A stretch of 64,000 bases of DNA from positions 1 to 64,000 of the forward strand of contig NZ_FMXK01000013.1 of the NCBI RefSeq assembly GCF_900103635.1, given 5' to 3'. A program made the position numbers and the translations under genes. This document shows positions 24,521 through 33,168 of this stretch, piece after piece. The stretch is from Butyrivibrio sp. INlla18 (GTDB lineage: Bacteria; Bacillota; Clostridia; Lachnospirales; Lachnospiraceae). The notes under the pieces are model-generated. The model made no database searches and was not told the DNA's origin. It saw nothing but the letters and a program-made list of their open reading frames with translations. How positions within the stretch are numbered: position 1 is the stretch's first letter; every line of letters begins with the position of its first letter.

Positions 24521-25711
24521 TTAGTGAATGTTATCAAATGTTGTAACCTTGATAGATGTTGTAGGCATAGCATCGATATTGCTATCTACTGTTACAGTAC
24601 CATCAGCCATTGACTTAACAAGAGCCTTGTAATCGTCAACTGTGAAGTTCTTCATTGACCATGTCTCTGTTGGAAGCTGAACATAGTTAACTGTTGGATC
24701 ATCACCTGAAACGATACCAAGGTTCTCAATCTTTCCTGAGTGTGCATCCCAGTTACCAGCAACTACATCTGTAAGTGTTGCATTAACTGTAGCAGCAAGA
24801 CCCTTCATAGCTGATGTTACGCATACACCTTCGCCATAAAGTCCATCAATTGTGCCAGACTGATCAACGTCAACACCAACAAGCTTACCGTCTACCTTCT
24901 TAGCAGCCTCACCAGCTGATGTGAAGATACCGCCACCGCAAGCAAATACGATTTCTGTTCCGTTAGAATACCATGTATCCATTGTAGCTGTGATAGCTTC
25001 GTCACCGAAGAACTGTCCGCCGTATACATAGTTAACTTCTACGTCAGAAGAAATGCCAAGCTCTGAAGCTGCAGCATCTGCACCCTGAACGAAACCATAA
25101 CCATAACGAACAACAGCAGGAACTGCCATACCGCCAAGGAAACCAAGCTTCTTGTAACCTTCCTTAACTACAGCATATCCAGCCATGTAACCAGCAAGCT
25201 CTTCCTGGTATGTGAATGAGCAAACGTTAGCAGGAAGCTCTGTAACACCAGCACCTTCGAAGTCGCCCTGTGAAACGTCAAGAGCAATGATCTTTACTTC
25301 TGGGTTAGAATCAGCTACTGATGCGATCATTCCAGCAAAAAGATATCCAGGAACAACAATTACGTTATAACCATCAGCTACAGCATTGTTGAAAGCAGCT
25401 GTACGAGCCTCATCAGAGTCCTCTGTTGGCTTGTAGTACTGAAAATCAAGACCATTTGCCTTAGCGAAAGCATCTGAAGCCTCGTAAGTTGTCTGGTTGA
25501 ATGACATATCTGTAATGTCACCAGAATCTGTGATCATAGCGATCTTAATGTCAGATGTTGCCTCTGTGTTGTCTGCTTCAGGAGCTGCTTCTTCTGTTGC
25601 AGGCTCTTCTGTTGCAGGTGTCTCTGTTGCAGGTGCTTCTGTTGAACCACATGCTACAAGAGAAGCTACCATTGTTGCAGCCATAAGTACTGCAAGGATT
25701 TTCTTTTTCAT
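24521..25711 (-). CDS. BMP-family nucleoside-binding lipoprotein
   Basis: The 396-residue precursor has a lipoprotein signal ending in LVAC21 and then a linker rich in Ala, Thr, Pro and Glu (about 24-52). A BMP/PnrA-type periplasmic-binding fold follows: IKIAMITDSGDITDMSFNQ, then NVIVVPGYLFAG, and KLGFLGGMAVPAVVRYGYGF. It captures nucleosides for the ABC transporter encoded downstream. ATG 25711 is fixed by GGAGGACGATT; the ORF opening at 25801 runs back into udp and is not used. It follows udp by 49 bases. Confidence 0.92.
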   Translation of the reverse strand: MKKKILAVLMAATMVASLVACGSTEAPATETPATEEPATEEAAPEADNTEATSDIKIAMITDSGDITDMSFNQTTYEASDAFAKANGLDFQYYKPTEDSDEARTAAFNNAVADGYNVIVVPGYLFAGMIASVADSNPEVKIIALDVSQGDFEGAGVTELPANVCSFTYQEELAGYMAGYAVVKEGYKKLGFLGGMAVPAVVRYGYGFVQGADAAASELGISSDVEVNYVYGGQFFGDEAITATMDTWYSNGTEIVFACGGGIFTSAGEAAKKVDGKLVGVDVDQSGTIDGLYGEGVCVTSAMKGLAATVNATLTDVVAGNWDAHSGKIENLGIVSGDDPTVNYVQLPTETWSMKNFTVDDYKALVKSMADGTVTVDSNIDAMPTTSIKVTTFDNIH

Positions 25712-25760
25712 AATCGTCCTCCATTTTTTGATTGATGAAAATTTTTTATAATAAAACCTA

Positions 25761-26537
25761 TTAGGCTTTATCCCACTCAATAAGATACTTAACCGCTTCA
25801 ATTGTGGTCTTATAAACTATGTCCATATCATGGACCTGAGGATTAGAAAGTCCCTTCTTGGCTCTCTCCTGATTGGCAACTACTAAAAGGATCGAACCTG
25901 TTCTAACTCTTAAATAATCTCCTACAACAAAGAGTGTAGAACTCTCCATCTCAGAACAAAGGGCACCGCACTTTATCCATGCATCCCATTTATACAAAAG
26001 CTCTGGTCCCACAGGCTTGGTCTCTGGCTCGTGCTGACCAAAGAATGAATCCTTGCACTGTGCAACTCCAACGTGATACTTAGCGCCAGTCTTCTTGGCA
26101 CCCTGTACAAGTGCTGTTACAACATCAAATGTAGCTACTGCTGGATACTCAATAGGAGCATACTCCTTAGAAGTACCTTCTGCTCTGATAGCACCAGATG
26201 CGATGACTACATCTCCGCCAATGACATCATCCTGCATTCCGCCCGATGTGCCCATTCTGATAAAAGTATCAGCTCCGCACTTAGCAAGCTCTTCAACACA
26301 GATTGCTGTAGAAGCTCCGCCAATACCATGAGAAATTACACTGACCTTTTCACCATTCAAAGTACCAGTGTAACAATTATATTCTCTGTTATATGCAACA
26401 AATTTGGGATCATCAAAGAAACTAGCAATATATTCACATCTTCCAGGATCACCTGTAAGAATGACATATCTGCCAACATCCCCCTTACCAACATGTGTGT
26501 GGTACTGATAACCAGCACCTTCTGTATAATCTACCAT
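25761..26537 (-). CDS. udp: Uridine phosphorylase-family nucleoside phosphorylase
   Basis: It splits nucleosides with phosphate to give the base and ribose 1-phosphate. The 258-residue protein carries the phosphate-site motif GDPGR at 29-33, [25 protein letters not shown], and the substrate motif [12 protein letters not shown] typical of the Udp branch. AAGG six bases before ATG 26537 supports the start. As first gene of the salvage cluster (then BMP protein, ATPase, permeases, cdd) it acts on imported uridine or on uridine from Cdd. Substrate range could include deoxyuridine or thymidine. Confidence 0.92.
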   Translation of the reverse strand: MVDYTEGAGYQYHTHVGKGDVGRYVILTGDPGRCEYIASFFDDPKFVAYNREYNCYTGTLNGEKVSVISHGIGGASTAICVEELAKCGADTFIRMGTSGGMQDDVIGGDVVIASGAIRAEGTSKEYAPIEYPAVATFDVVTALVQGAKKTGAKYHVGVAQCKDSFFGQHEPETKPVGPELLYKWDAWIKCGALCSEMESSTLFVVGDYLRVRTGSILLVVANQERAKKGLSNPQVHDMDIVYKTTIEAVKYLIEWDKA

Positions 26538-26628
26538 AAATACCTTAATTCACTCCACTAAAATTAAAAGATAATTTAAAAAAATTCATTATTATTATAG
26601 ATTAATTGATAATAAAAGTCATCATCAA

Positions 26629-27141
26629 TTATAAAAGACCAGGAATTACATGAATCTTGATCTGCTTGTTTTCAATATCAACGTCCAAGATACAATCCTT
26701 AATAGCTGGAATAAGAACATTCTCCTCGCCATCTTCTCTTTTCATCTCATAGACGTCATTGGCCCCAGTCTGAATGACATCTACTAATGTTCCGAGAACT
26801 TTCCCCTCTTCATCTACGATTGAAAGGCCAATAAGATCAGCGCAATAATATTCCCCAGGCTGAAGCTTAATTGCGTCCTTACGTTCAATCGTAAGTTCAC
26901 AGCCCTTTAACTTCTCAACTTCATTGATATCGTTAAACTGCTTGAACTTAACGATAACAAATTTCTTGAAAAATTTAGCGCTCTGAACATCAAGCTCTAT
27001 CTCCTCACCACGCTTTGTATGAAGAGTAATTTTTTTTAACTTTTTAAATCTGTTTGGATCCTCAGTGGTAGGAAAAACATTTACTTCACCGTGAAGTCCA
27101 TGGGTAGAGGCTATTACACCTACTTGGAATCTATCTGTCAT
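26629..27141 (-). CDS. rimM: 16S rRNA processing factor RimM
   Basis: RimM assists maturation of the 30S head. The 170-residue protein starts with FQVGVIASTHGLHGEV, typical of the N-terminal beta-barrel domain, and has the PRC-barrel region (YYCADLIGLSIVDEEGKVLG, then GANDVYEM, then LIPAIKDCILDVD). It follows trmD by three bases. In most Firmicutes rimM precedes trmD; here the order is reversed. AT-rich sequence with no clear terminator separates it from udp (26538-26628). Confidence 0.95.
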   Translation of the reverse strand: MTDRFQVGVIASTHGLHGEVNVFPTTEDPNRFKKLKKITLHTKRGEEIELDVQSAKFFKKFVIVKFKQFNDINEVEKLKGCELTIERKDAIKLQPGEYYCADLIGLSIVDEEGKVLGTLVDVIQTGANDVYEMKREDGEENVLIPAIKDCILDVDIENKQIKIHVIPGLL

Positions 27142-27144
27142 TAA

Positions 27145-27888
27145 TTACCTCTTTCTCTTCTTTTTCTCAGGCTTTGGAGGATTTTCCAAAAGCCATTTTT
27201 CATAGAGATCAGGTCTACGTTCCTTAGTTCTAATTATAGACTGTTCTAAGCGCCATTCATCAACTTTTTTGTGATCTCCTGAAAGCAGTATTGCAGGGAC
27301 TTTTTTGCCCATCCACTCTTCAGGTCTAGAATACTGTGGGTATTCAAGAAGATTGTTGTTAAAACTCTCAGTCATAGCTGATTCATCATTACTGAGAACC
27401 CCAGGAACAAGTCTGGAGATGGCGTCGATCATGACCATAGCCGGCAGTTCGCCGCCAGTAAGGACATAATCGCCAATAGAAACATAATCTGTCACGATCT
27501 CTTCAAGAACTCTCTCATCAACGCCTTCATAATGGCCACAAAGGAAAATAATGTCCTCTTCCTTTGCAAGTTCTGAAGCCATTTTCTGGTTAAAAACGCT
27601 TCCCTGAGGAGTAACATAGATCACACGAGGCTTTTTATCTGTTTTCTCGGAAATCTTGTCCTTGATCGACAGATAGCAATCATAAATAGGCTGAGCCTGC
27701 ATAAGCATACCTGCTCCGCCACCATATGTATAATCATCAACCTTATGATGTTTGTAGTCGTTAGTATAATCCCTGATATTGACAGCATTAAAGGAAATAT
27801 ATCCCTTATCGCTGGCCCTTCCAGTAATACTATTGGAAAGACTCTGCTGTATCATCTCAGGAAACAAAGTCATAATGTGAAAATTCAT
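27145..27888 (-). CDS. trmD: tRNA (guanine-N1)-methyltransferase TrmD
   Basis: TrmD makes m1G37 in tRNAs reading CNN and related codons, preventing frameshifts. The 247-residue protein has the SPOUT trefoil-knot sequence FLCGHYEGVDERVLE and SIGDYVLTGGELPAMVMIDA. HKVDDYTYGGGAGMLMQ and PQYSRPEEW are also diagnostic. The C-terminus ends in a short basic tail. A terminator upstream (27906-27941) separates it from khpA, so trmD-rimM likely has its own promoter. Confidence 0.96.
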   Translation of the reverse strand: MNFHIMTLFPEMIQQSLSNSITGRASDKGYISFNAVNIRDYTNDYKHHKVDDYTYGGGAGMLMQAQPIYDCYLSIKDKISEKTDKKPRVIYVTPQGSVFNQKMASELAKEEDIIFLCGHYEGVDERVLEEIVTDYVSIGDYVLTGGELPAMVMIDAISRLVPGVLSNDESAMTESFNNNLLEYPQYSRPEEWMGKKVPAILLSGDHKKVDEWRLEQSIIRTKERRPDLYEKWLLENPPKPEKKKRKR

Positions 27889-27905
27889 AAATCTTTCTCT
27901 TAAAA

Positions 27906-27941
27906 ATGAGTCGAATAAAGTATTAACTCTATTCGACTCAT
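27906..27941 (-). terminator. Terminator between khpA and trmD
   Basis: A perfect 12-bp stem, ATGAGTCGAATA (27906-27917) with TATTCGACTCAT (27930-27941), is followed on the minus strand by five T's. It ends the ylxM-ffh-rpsP-khpA unit. Confidence 0.85.
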
Positions 27942-27948
27942 ATCTGGC

Positions 27949-28176
27949 TTAAACTATTTCAACATCAACCTTAACGTTTTCTCTAGTAGATGCTGCTTTA
28001 ACCACAGCTCTGATTGCCTTAGCAATACGGCCCTGTTTGCCAATTACCTTGCCCATGTCTGAAGGTGCAACATGAAGCTCGATCATAATATTACGCCCGT
28101 CTGCCTTCTCGATAACAACCACCTCGTCAGGATTATCAACAAGCGCTCTTGCGATTACTTCAACTAACTCTTTCAT
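27949..28176 (-). CDS. khpA: KH-domain RNA-binding protein KhpA (YlqC)
   Basis: The 75-residue protein is a single KH domain with the loop GKVIGKQGRIAKAIR (GxxG motif). KhpA works with KhpB in RNA binding and affects cell length and division in streptococci; the role here is inferred. It follows rpsP, as in the Firmicute order ffh-rpsP-ylqC. Length is exactly that of the family, and a terminator follows directly. Confidence 0.94.
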   Translation of the reverse strand: MKELVEVIARALVDNPDEVVVIEKADGRNIMIELHVAPSDMGKVIGKQGRIAKAIRAVVKAASTRENVKVDVEIV

Positions 28177-28220
28177 ATGTTAACCTCCGGCATAAGTAAT
28201 TTTTTAAATATCAATACAAA

Positions 28221-28466
28221 TTACTTTGTGATACCGGCCTGTCTGAAAAGCTTTGCAACAGACTCTGTAGGCTGAGCACCGTTAGCGATCCACTTCTTTG
28301 CAAGCTCCTCGTTAACCTTAACTGTGCTAGGATCTGTGTTAGGATCGTATGTTCCGATCTCCTCGATGAACTTACCCTGTACAGGGAACTTTGAATCAGA
28401 AACGATGATTCTGTAGAAAGGAACCTTCTTCTTACCAATTCTCTTTAATCTGATCTTTACTGCCAT
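28221..28466 (-). CDS. rpsP: 30S ribosomal protein S16
   Basis: S16 is an early-binding protein of the 30S body. The 81 residues begin [20 protein letters not shown], the family hallmark, with the later [13 protein letters not shown] motif. GGAGG is present about nine bases before the start. It lies between ffh (79 bases upstream) and khpA (44 bases downstream). Confidence 0.97.
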   Translation of the reverse strand: MAVKIRLKRIGKKKVPFYRIIVSDSKFPVQGKFIEEIGTYDPNTDPSTVKVNEELAKKWIANGAQPTESVAKLFRQAGITK

Positions 28467-28545
28467 TTTAAACTTCCTCCATTAAATAAATAAAATAGAA
28501 TTTTTAATATTATATGTGTTAAACAGCTATTCGCTGAAAGACATA

Positions 28546-29916
28546 TCAAAATGGGAATCCACCTTTGCCAAAGCCGCCGAGGCCACCAAATTTACCAAAG
28601 CCTCTCTTGCCGCCCATAAGTCCTGGCATCTGTTTCATCATCTTCTGCATCTGTTCAAACTGCTTGATAAAGCGGTTAACCTCTGCAATGTCATTACCTG
28701 ATCCCTTAGCTATTCTGAACTTTCTCTGTGGGCTCATAAGCTTAGGATTCTTGCGTTCCTCAGGTGTCATTGAAAGCACGATTGCTTCAATTCTCGCAAG
28801 TTTCTTTTCATCTGGAAGCTGATCATCACTGATCTTGCCCATTCCTGGAAGCATTCCCATGATTGCTGAAAGGCCGCCCATGTTGCGCATCTGTTTCATG
28901 CTCTCAAGGTACATCTCAAAATCGATCTTGCCCTTCTTCATCTTGGAAGCCATCTCGCGATCCTTTTCGATATCGCGGTCCTGATTGGCCTCTACAGCCT
29001 TATCAATAAGGCTTAAGACATCTCCCATTCCAAGGATACGACTTGCCATTCTATCTGGATAGAACTGCTCAATATCTGTAAGCTTCTCACCCATACATAC
29101 GTAGATGATAGGCTTACCTGTAACAGCCTTAGTTGAAAGAGCTGCACCACCTCGTGAATCACCATCCATCTTGGAAAGGATGATTCCGTTGATACCAACC
29201 TTTTCATTGAACTGCTCAGCAACATTAACTGCTTCCTGACCAGTCATGGCATCAACTACAAGAAGTGTGTGATGAACTGTAACGGCATCCTTGATGTCCC
29301 TAAGCTCCTTCATCATAGCTTCATCTATCTGAAGACGACCAGCAGTATCAAGAATTACTACATTGTGGCCGTGTTCCTTGGCATACTCCATAGCTGACTT
29401 AGCAATCTTAACAGGGCTAACATCTGTACCCATTGAGAAGAAGTCAACTTCCTGTTTCTTGGCATTTACTTCCAACTGATCAATAGCAGCTGGTCTGTAA
29501 ATATCGCAGGCTACGAGAAGAGGTTTTCTTCTGTTCTTAAGCTTGCCTGCAAGCTTGGCTGCTGTGGTAGTCTTACCAGCACCCTGAAGACCGCACATCA
29601 TGATAACTGTAATGTACTTGCTGTCCTGAAGCTGAAGTTCAGTAGCTTCAGAACCCATGAGATTAGTCATCTCTTCATTAACGATCTTGATGACCATCTG
29701 TGCAGGATTGAGTCCGTTCAAAACTTCCTCGCCAATTGCCTTCTCCTGTACAGCGTTAATGAACTGCTTAACAACCTTAAAAGATACGTCAGCTTCAAGA
29801 AGTGCCATCTTGACTTCTTTCAACGCGAGCTTAACGTCATCTTCTGTTAACTTACCCTTACTCTTAAGCCCCTTAAAGGCATTTTGTAATTTATCTGTAA
29901 GACTTTCAAAAGCCAT
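28546..29916 (-). CDS. ffh: Signal recognition particle protein Ffh
   Basis: Ffh binds SRP RNA and signal sequences and targets membrane proteins through FtsY, encoded here at 34414-35343. In the 456-residue protein the N domain leads to the G domain with Walker A GLQGAGKTTTAAKLA (from about 108), DTAGRLQID, and SKMDGDSRGGAALS. The Met-rich M domain runs from about 300 and ends with a Gly/Phe-rich tail. The start overlaps the ylxM stop as TAATG, so the two are translationally coupled. Confidence 0.97.
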   Translation of the reverse strand: MAFESLTDKLQNAFKGLKSKGKLTEDDVKLALKEVKMALLEADVSFKVVKQFINAVQEKAIGEEVLNGLNPAQMVIKIVNEEMTNLMGSEATELQLQDSKYITVIMMCGLQGAGKTTTAAKLAGKLKNRRKPLLVACDIYRPAAIDQLEVNAKKQEVDFFSMGTDVSPVKIAKSAMEYAKEHGHNVVILDTAGRLQIDEAMMKELRDIKDAVTVHHTLLVVDAMTGQEAVNVAEQFNEKVGINGIILSKMDGDSRGGAALSTKAVTGKPIIYVCMGEKLTDIEQFYPDRMASRILGMGDVLSLIDKAVEANQDRDIEKDREMASKMKKGKIDFEMYLESMKQMRNMGGLSAIMGMLPGMGKISDDQLPDEKKLARIEAIVLSMTPEERKNPKLMSPQRKFRIAKGSGNDIAEVNRFIKQFEQMQKMMKQMPGLMGGKRGFGKFGGLGGFGKGGFPF

Positions 29917-30266
29917 TAACTATTTAGCTCCTCTAATATATTACTGGAAATAGTGTTTACTTTGTCTCGAAGTTCCATATCACTGATATCAGCATGGTTC
30001 TTGGAAAGTTCCTGAAGCTCTTCAGCATTTTCCTTGATAGCTTCAAATCTCCTGATCATGTGAAGTCTATCTTCATATCCCTGCATGGTCTTGGTACATC
30101 TCTTGATAAGATCATGTACACCCTGCTTGCTGATACCGTGTTCATCTGCAATCTCAGTCAGTGACAGGTCGTCATAAACAGCTGCTTCATATACTTTTCT
30201 CTGATGTTCAGTTAGAAGCTCGCCGTAAAAATCATACAACAAGCCTTGCTCTACGATTTTTTTCAT
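29916..30266 (-). CDS. ylxM: YlxM-type SRP-associated helix-turn-helix protein
   Basis: The 116-residue protein has a sigma-70 region-4-like HTH: LTEHQRKVYEAAVYDDLSLTEIADEHGISKQGVHDLIKR. The family (UPF0122) is nearly always beside ffh and modulates SRP GTPase activity in streptococci. The ORF opens at 30329, but ATG 30266 with AGAGG about seven bases upstream fits the family's start MxKIVEQGLLYDFYGELL. The stop codon overlaps the ffh start. Confidence 0.93.
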   Translation of the reverse strand: MKKIVEQGLLYDFYGELLTEHQRKVYEAAVYDDLSLTEIADEHGISKQGVHDLIKRCTKTMQGYEDRLHMIRRFEAIKENAEELQELSKNHADISDMELRDKVNTISSNILEELNS

Positions 30267-30309
30267 GAATGACCTCTTCCGGCAAAATTGCACATTGACT
30301 ATATTATAC

Positions 30310-30350
30310 AAAAAAACAATAGGTGTCAAGTATTTTTTCTTGACACCTAT
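30310..30350 (-). terminator. Terminator after the AraC regulator gene
   Basis: A perfect 12-bp stem, ATAGGTGTCAAG with CTTGACACCTAT (30319-30350), is followed on the minus strand by T's (30318-30310). The AraC stop codon lies inside it. It ends the long ftsY-to-AraC run. Confidence 0.9.
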
Positions 30351-31192
30351 ATCTTAACATCAGATGGTAATATTCCAAGTTGATTTTTAAATGCTCTGCT
30401 AAAAGAGGAATAATCCTTAAAGCCACATTCTAGGCAGGCTGTAGTAGCTGGAGTTCCTGACATTATAAGATTTCTAGCCATCAGTATCCTCTTTTCAGAA
30501 ATGTACTGATGAACAGAATATCCAGTCTCGTTCTTGAAGATCCTCATCATATGGTACTTACTCATATAGAAATGATCAGCAAGAAAGTCAATAGAAAGGT
30601 CTTTGCTAAGATTCTCATTTATATATTCAATGAGGTCCACAACCTTTCTGTTGTATCTAGCCTCTGGCTTAAATCCAAAGTTTTCATCGATACAAGCCTT
30701 GTTAAAAGAAATAAGGAAACGAAGCACATCTATTCTAGTAGTAAGCTTACCTGCGTATTCTTTGTCCTCTATATTAAGGTCCTCTTCAATCTTCTTTAGA
30801 GAATCATAGATATCAGCACTTACATTTGCTGGAAATCTCACAACATGGCTTGCCACTTCTTCTGTCTTATCAAAGGCATTTAAAAGTCCATATTTTTCAA
30901 GGAAATCATTGCTAAGATATAGAATGATCCTATCGTAGTCCTTGTCATCATCAGCCTCAAAAACAGGCTTATGGATGGCATACCTGTTTACAAGCACAAA
31001 ATCGAAGGGCAAAAGATCATACTCTCGTCCTTCGATTATATATTTAACATTTCCGCCAAGAACAAGGATCAACTTATGAAAATCATGGTAATGAAAAGGC
31101 ACATCAAGCTTCTCACTATTTTTGATATGAAAAAACTTGTAATCCTGATTCAAATAACCCTTTTGTTCGTAGCTTTTATCAATATTATTCAT
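30347..31192 (-). CDS. AraC-family transcriptional regulator
   Basis: The 281-residue protein has an N-terminal cupin-like sensing domain (PFHYHDFHKLILVLGG, about 36-51) and a C-terminal double HTH from about 185: LSIDFLADHFYMSKYHMMRIFK and CLECGFKDYSSFSRAFKNQLG. Cupin-AraC regulators usually sense sugars or envelope signals; the ligand is unknown. It starts four bases after the GH25 gene, so it is part of the same transcript as ftsY, ilvA, yitT and GH25. No clear target promoter is adjacent. A second AraC protein of similar architecture is encoded at 43089-43949. Confidence 0.9.
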   Translation of the reverse strand: MNNIDKSYEQKGYLNQDYKFFHIKNSEKLDVPFHYHDFHKLILVLGGNVKYIIEGREYDLLPFDFVLVNRYAIHKPVFEADDDKDYDRIILYLSNDFLEKYGLLNAFDKTEEVASHVVRFPANVSADIYDSLKKIEEDLNIEDKEYAGKLTTRIDVLRFLISFNKACIDENFGFKPEARYNRKVVDLIEYINENLSKDLSIDFLADHFYMSKYHMMRIFKNETGYSVHQYISEKRILMARNLIMSGTPATTACLECGFKDYSSFSRAFKNQLGILPSDVKI

Positions 31193-31196
31193 AGTA

Positions 31197-32285
31197 TCAA
31201 TAATCAGTTATGCAAATGTTAAGGTCAACGTTTCCATCGATTCCATCTACCTTACCGGAATCTGTGTACTGCCAGATATTAAAGTGATATGGATAATACT
31301 GTGATTCTCCATAATATGCGATCCAGATATCATAATCATCAACATCTGCCGCATCCATAAGTAATGTAAAGGACTTAACATTACCATAGATCATAGGAGT
31401 ATAGCCAGCCTTCTTGACTGTTTCACAGAAAGTCTTGGCAACAAGTTCATATTCATCAGTAGTTAAGTTCAAAGTTCTGGCTGAATCAGACTCAGCAGAC
31501 TCAACATCAATAACTACAGGGAATTTAATATCATAAGGCTCTATCATATCAAGAAGTATCTGAACTTCCTCAAGAGCCTCTTGCTCATTGATAGCCTGTG
31601 TATAGAAGTAAACGCCAACATCAATTCCGTTAGCAAGTGCTCCTTCAATATTGTCTGTAAAGCAGTCATCAAGAACGATCTTGCCCTCAGTATTACCTCT
31701 AAAGCCAACTCTGATAAATGCAAAGTCAATACCAGAAGCAGCAACCTTTTCCCAGTTGATATTTCCCTGGAACCTTGATACATCAACGCCTTGCTTGACA
31801 TTAACATTGATATCAGGACCTAAATACTCAAGGAATCCCTTGTCATTGTAAGCAAAGTCTCCCTCTGAGAATCCGTGATGTTCGATCTGGTCTGAGATTG
31901 GGAAAAAGTAATATCTTCCCGCACTAGCTACAACAATCTGATCAGGGAAAAGAGATCTGATAGTTGCTGTTGTTCCTTCACCAGCCTCAAGCTTTTGCTG
32001 GATCATATCTCTAAAAGACTTCTTGGTCTTTTCCTCAGCCTCTTTTTTGGCTTCATCAAGCATGATCCTAGCTTCTGCCTCAGTATAATATCCCTCGTTG
32101 TTAAGGGCATCTAGTTCGCTCCTAACTGCCTCCTCTTCCCTTTGAAGAGTAGCATTCTTGATAAGCAGAGTGATACTAAAGATAAAAGCCATTACAGCAA
32201 GTAAGCTCAAAAATATTATAGAAATTATGTTATGAGTATTACGCACTCCTCGTCTTTCACGAGTGTCCAAGCTAGTATTATTCAT
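31197..32285 (-). CDS. Membrane-anchored GH25 family (lysozyme-like) protein
   Basis: The 362-residue protein has an N-terminal cytoplasmic tail, one membrane helix (about 20-42), a Glu/Lys-rich coiled-coil stalk (about 45-95), a small linker domain, and a GH25 catalytic domain from about 165: GVDVSRFQGNINWEKVAASGIDFAFIRVGFRG split across the active-site strands, then GVYFYTQAIN and PVVIDVESAE. GH25 enzymes cleave the MurNAc-GlcNAc bond of peptidoglycan; catalytic acids appear present. It is anchored rather than secreted, which suggests wall remodelling. It lies two bases from yitT and four from the AraC gene. Confidence 0.88.
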   Translation of the reverse strand: MNNTSLDTRERRGVRNTHNIISIIFLSLLAVMAFIFSITLLIKNATLQREEEAVRSELDALNNEGYYTEAEARIMLDEAKKEAEEKTKKSFRDMIQQKLEAGEGTTATIRSLFPDQIVVASAGRYYFFPISDQIEHHGFSEGDFAYNDKGFLEYLGPDINVNVKQGVDVSRFQGNINWEKVAASGIDFAFIRVGFRGNTEGKIVLDDCFTDNIEGALANGIDVGVYFYTQAINEQEALEEVQILLDMIEPYDIKFPVVIDVESAESDSARTLNLTTDEYELVAKTFCETVKKAGYTPMIYGNVKSFTLLMDAADVDDYDIWIAYYGESQYYPYHFNIWQYTDSGKVDGIDGNVDLNICITDY

Positions 32286-32287
32286 AA

Positions 32288-33166
32288 TTAGATTCTCTCA
32301 TCAAAGTAGCTTTTGTATCCTTCACCGTAGATCTCACTTGCACTTGAGATGATCATAAATGCATTTGGATCCTCGTCTCTTACAATATCCTCAGCAAGAG
32401 GTGAAAGTCTCTTTTTGATAGCGCACATGATAACCTTCTTGTCTTCGCCGCTGTATGCACCTTTGGCAAAAACATGTGTTGCACCGATATCAAGTTCTTC
32501 AAGAAGTCTAGAAGTAATGATATCAGGCTTGTCAGAAATGATGTAGATAAGCTTGGCCTCATCTCTTCCGTATAAAACAAGGTCAAGACAATAGGATGTA
32601 ACCATTACTGACATAAATGAATAAAGTGATGCTTTAAAATCTCCAAATACAACACCCGCGATCATAAGGATCACTACATCTGTAAGAAGATACAGCATTC
32701 CTGTTTTGATGTGTGGGTATTTGATCCTAAGTAGTTTGATTATAACATCTGTACCACCTGTTGTGGCATGACATTTAAAAACAAATCCAATAGCAACTGC
32801 AAGTATAGCACTTCCAAAAGACGCTCCAAGAAAAGTATCCCTAACAATATAGCCTGATAAATACTTGGTACAAAGGTCTGTAACCCAGGAAATAACTGCA
32901 GTGCAATAAATCGTAGAAATAGTAAATCTAATTCCAAACTTCCATATTGCGATTATCAGAATAGGAATATTCATGATCATGAACCACATACCAGTACCGA
33001 TATTAACGATACGATTAAGTACAATGGCAAGACCAGTAAGTCCTCCAGGAGCTATATTATTGGGATCGATCATAAGAGCTGTCGCTGCTCCATATAAAAT
33101 AGCGCCTAAAGTGATAAGTCCATACTCTGCGATTCTTTTTGTTGCTTTAGATTTACCGAATTTCAT
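32288..33166 (-). CDS. YitT-family membrane protein (DUF161 + DUF2179)
   Basis: The 292-residue protein has about six hydrophobic segments (roughly 15-200), with the family sequences DPNNIAPGGLTGLAIVLN and FKCHATTGGTDVIIKLL, followed by a cytoplasmic DUF2179 domain (IISDKPDIITSRLLEELDIGATHV). Function is unknown; some related proteins have been linked to metabolite or ion handling. It is tightly packed between ilvA and the GH25 gene (two bases on each side), so it is cotranscribed. Confidence 0.9.
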   Translation of the reverse strand: MKFGKSKATKRIAEYGLITLGAILYGAATALMIDPNNIAPGGLTGLAIVLNRIVNIGTGMWFMIMNIPILIIAIWKFGIRFTISTIYCTAVISWVTDLCTKYLSGYIVRDTFLGASFGSAILAVAIGFVFKCHATTGGTDVIIKLLRIKYPHIKTGMLYLLTDVVILMIAGVVFGDFKASLYSFMSVMVTSYCLDLVLYGRDEAKLIYIISDKPDIITSRLLEELDIGATHVFAKGAYSGEDKKVIMCAIKKRLSPLAEDIVRDEDPNAFMIISSASEIYGEGYKSYFDERI

Positions 33167-33168
33167 TT

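Noticed and set aside
26538..26628. Terminator or promoter between rimM and udp
   Set aside because: The region is AT-rich with only short imperfect stems and no well-spaced -35/-10 pair; I could not support a call.
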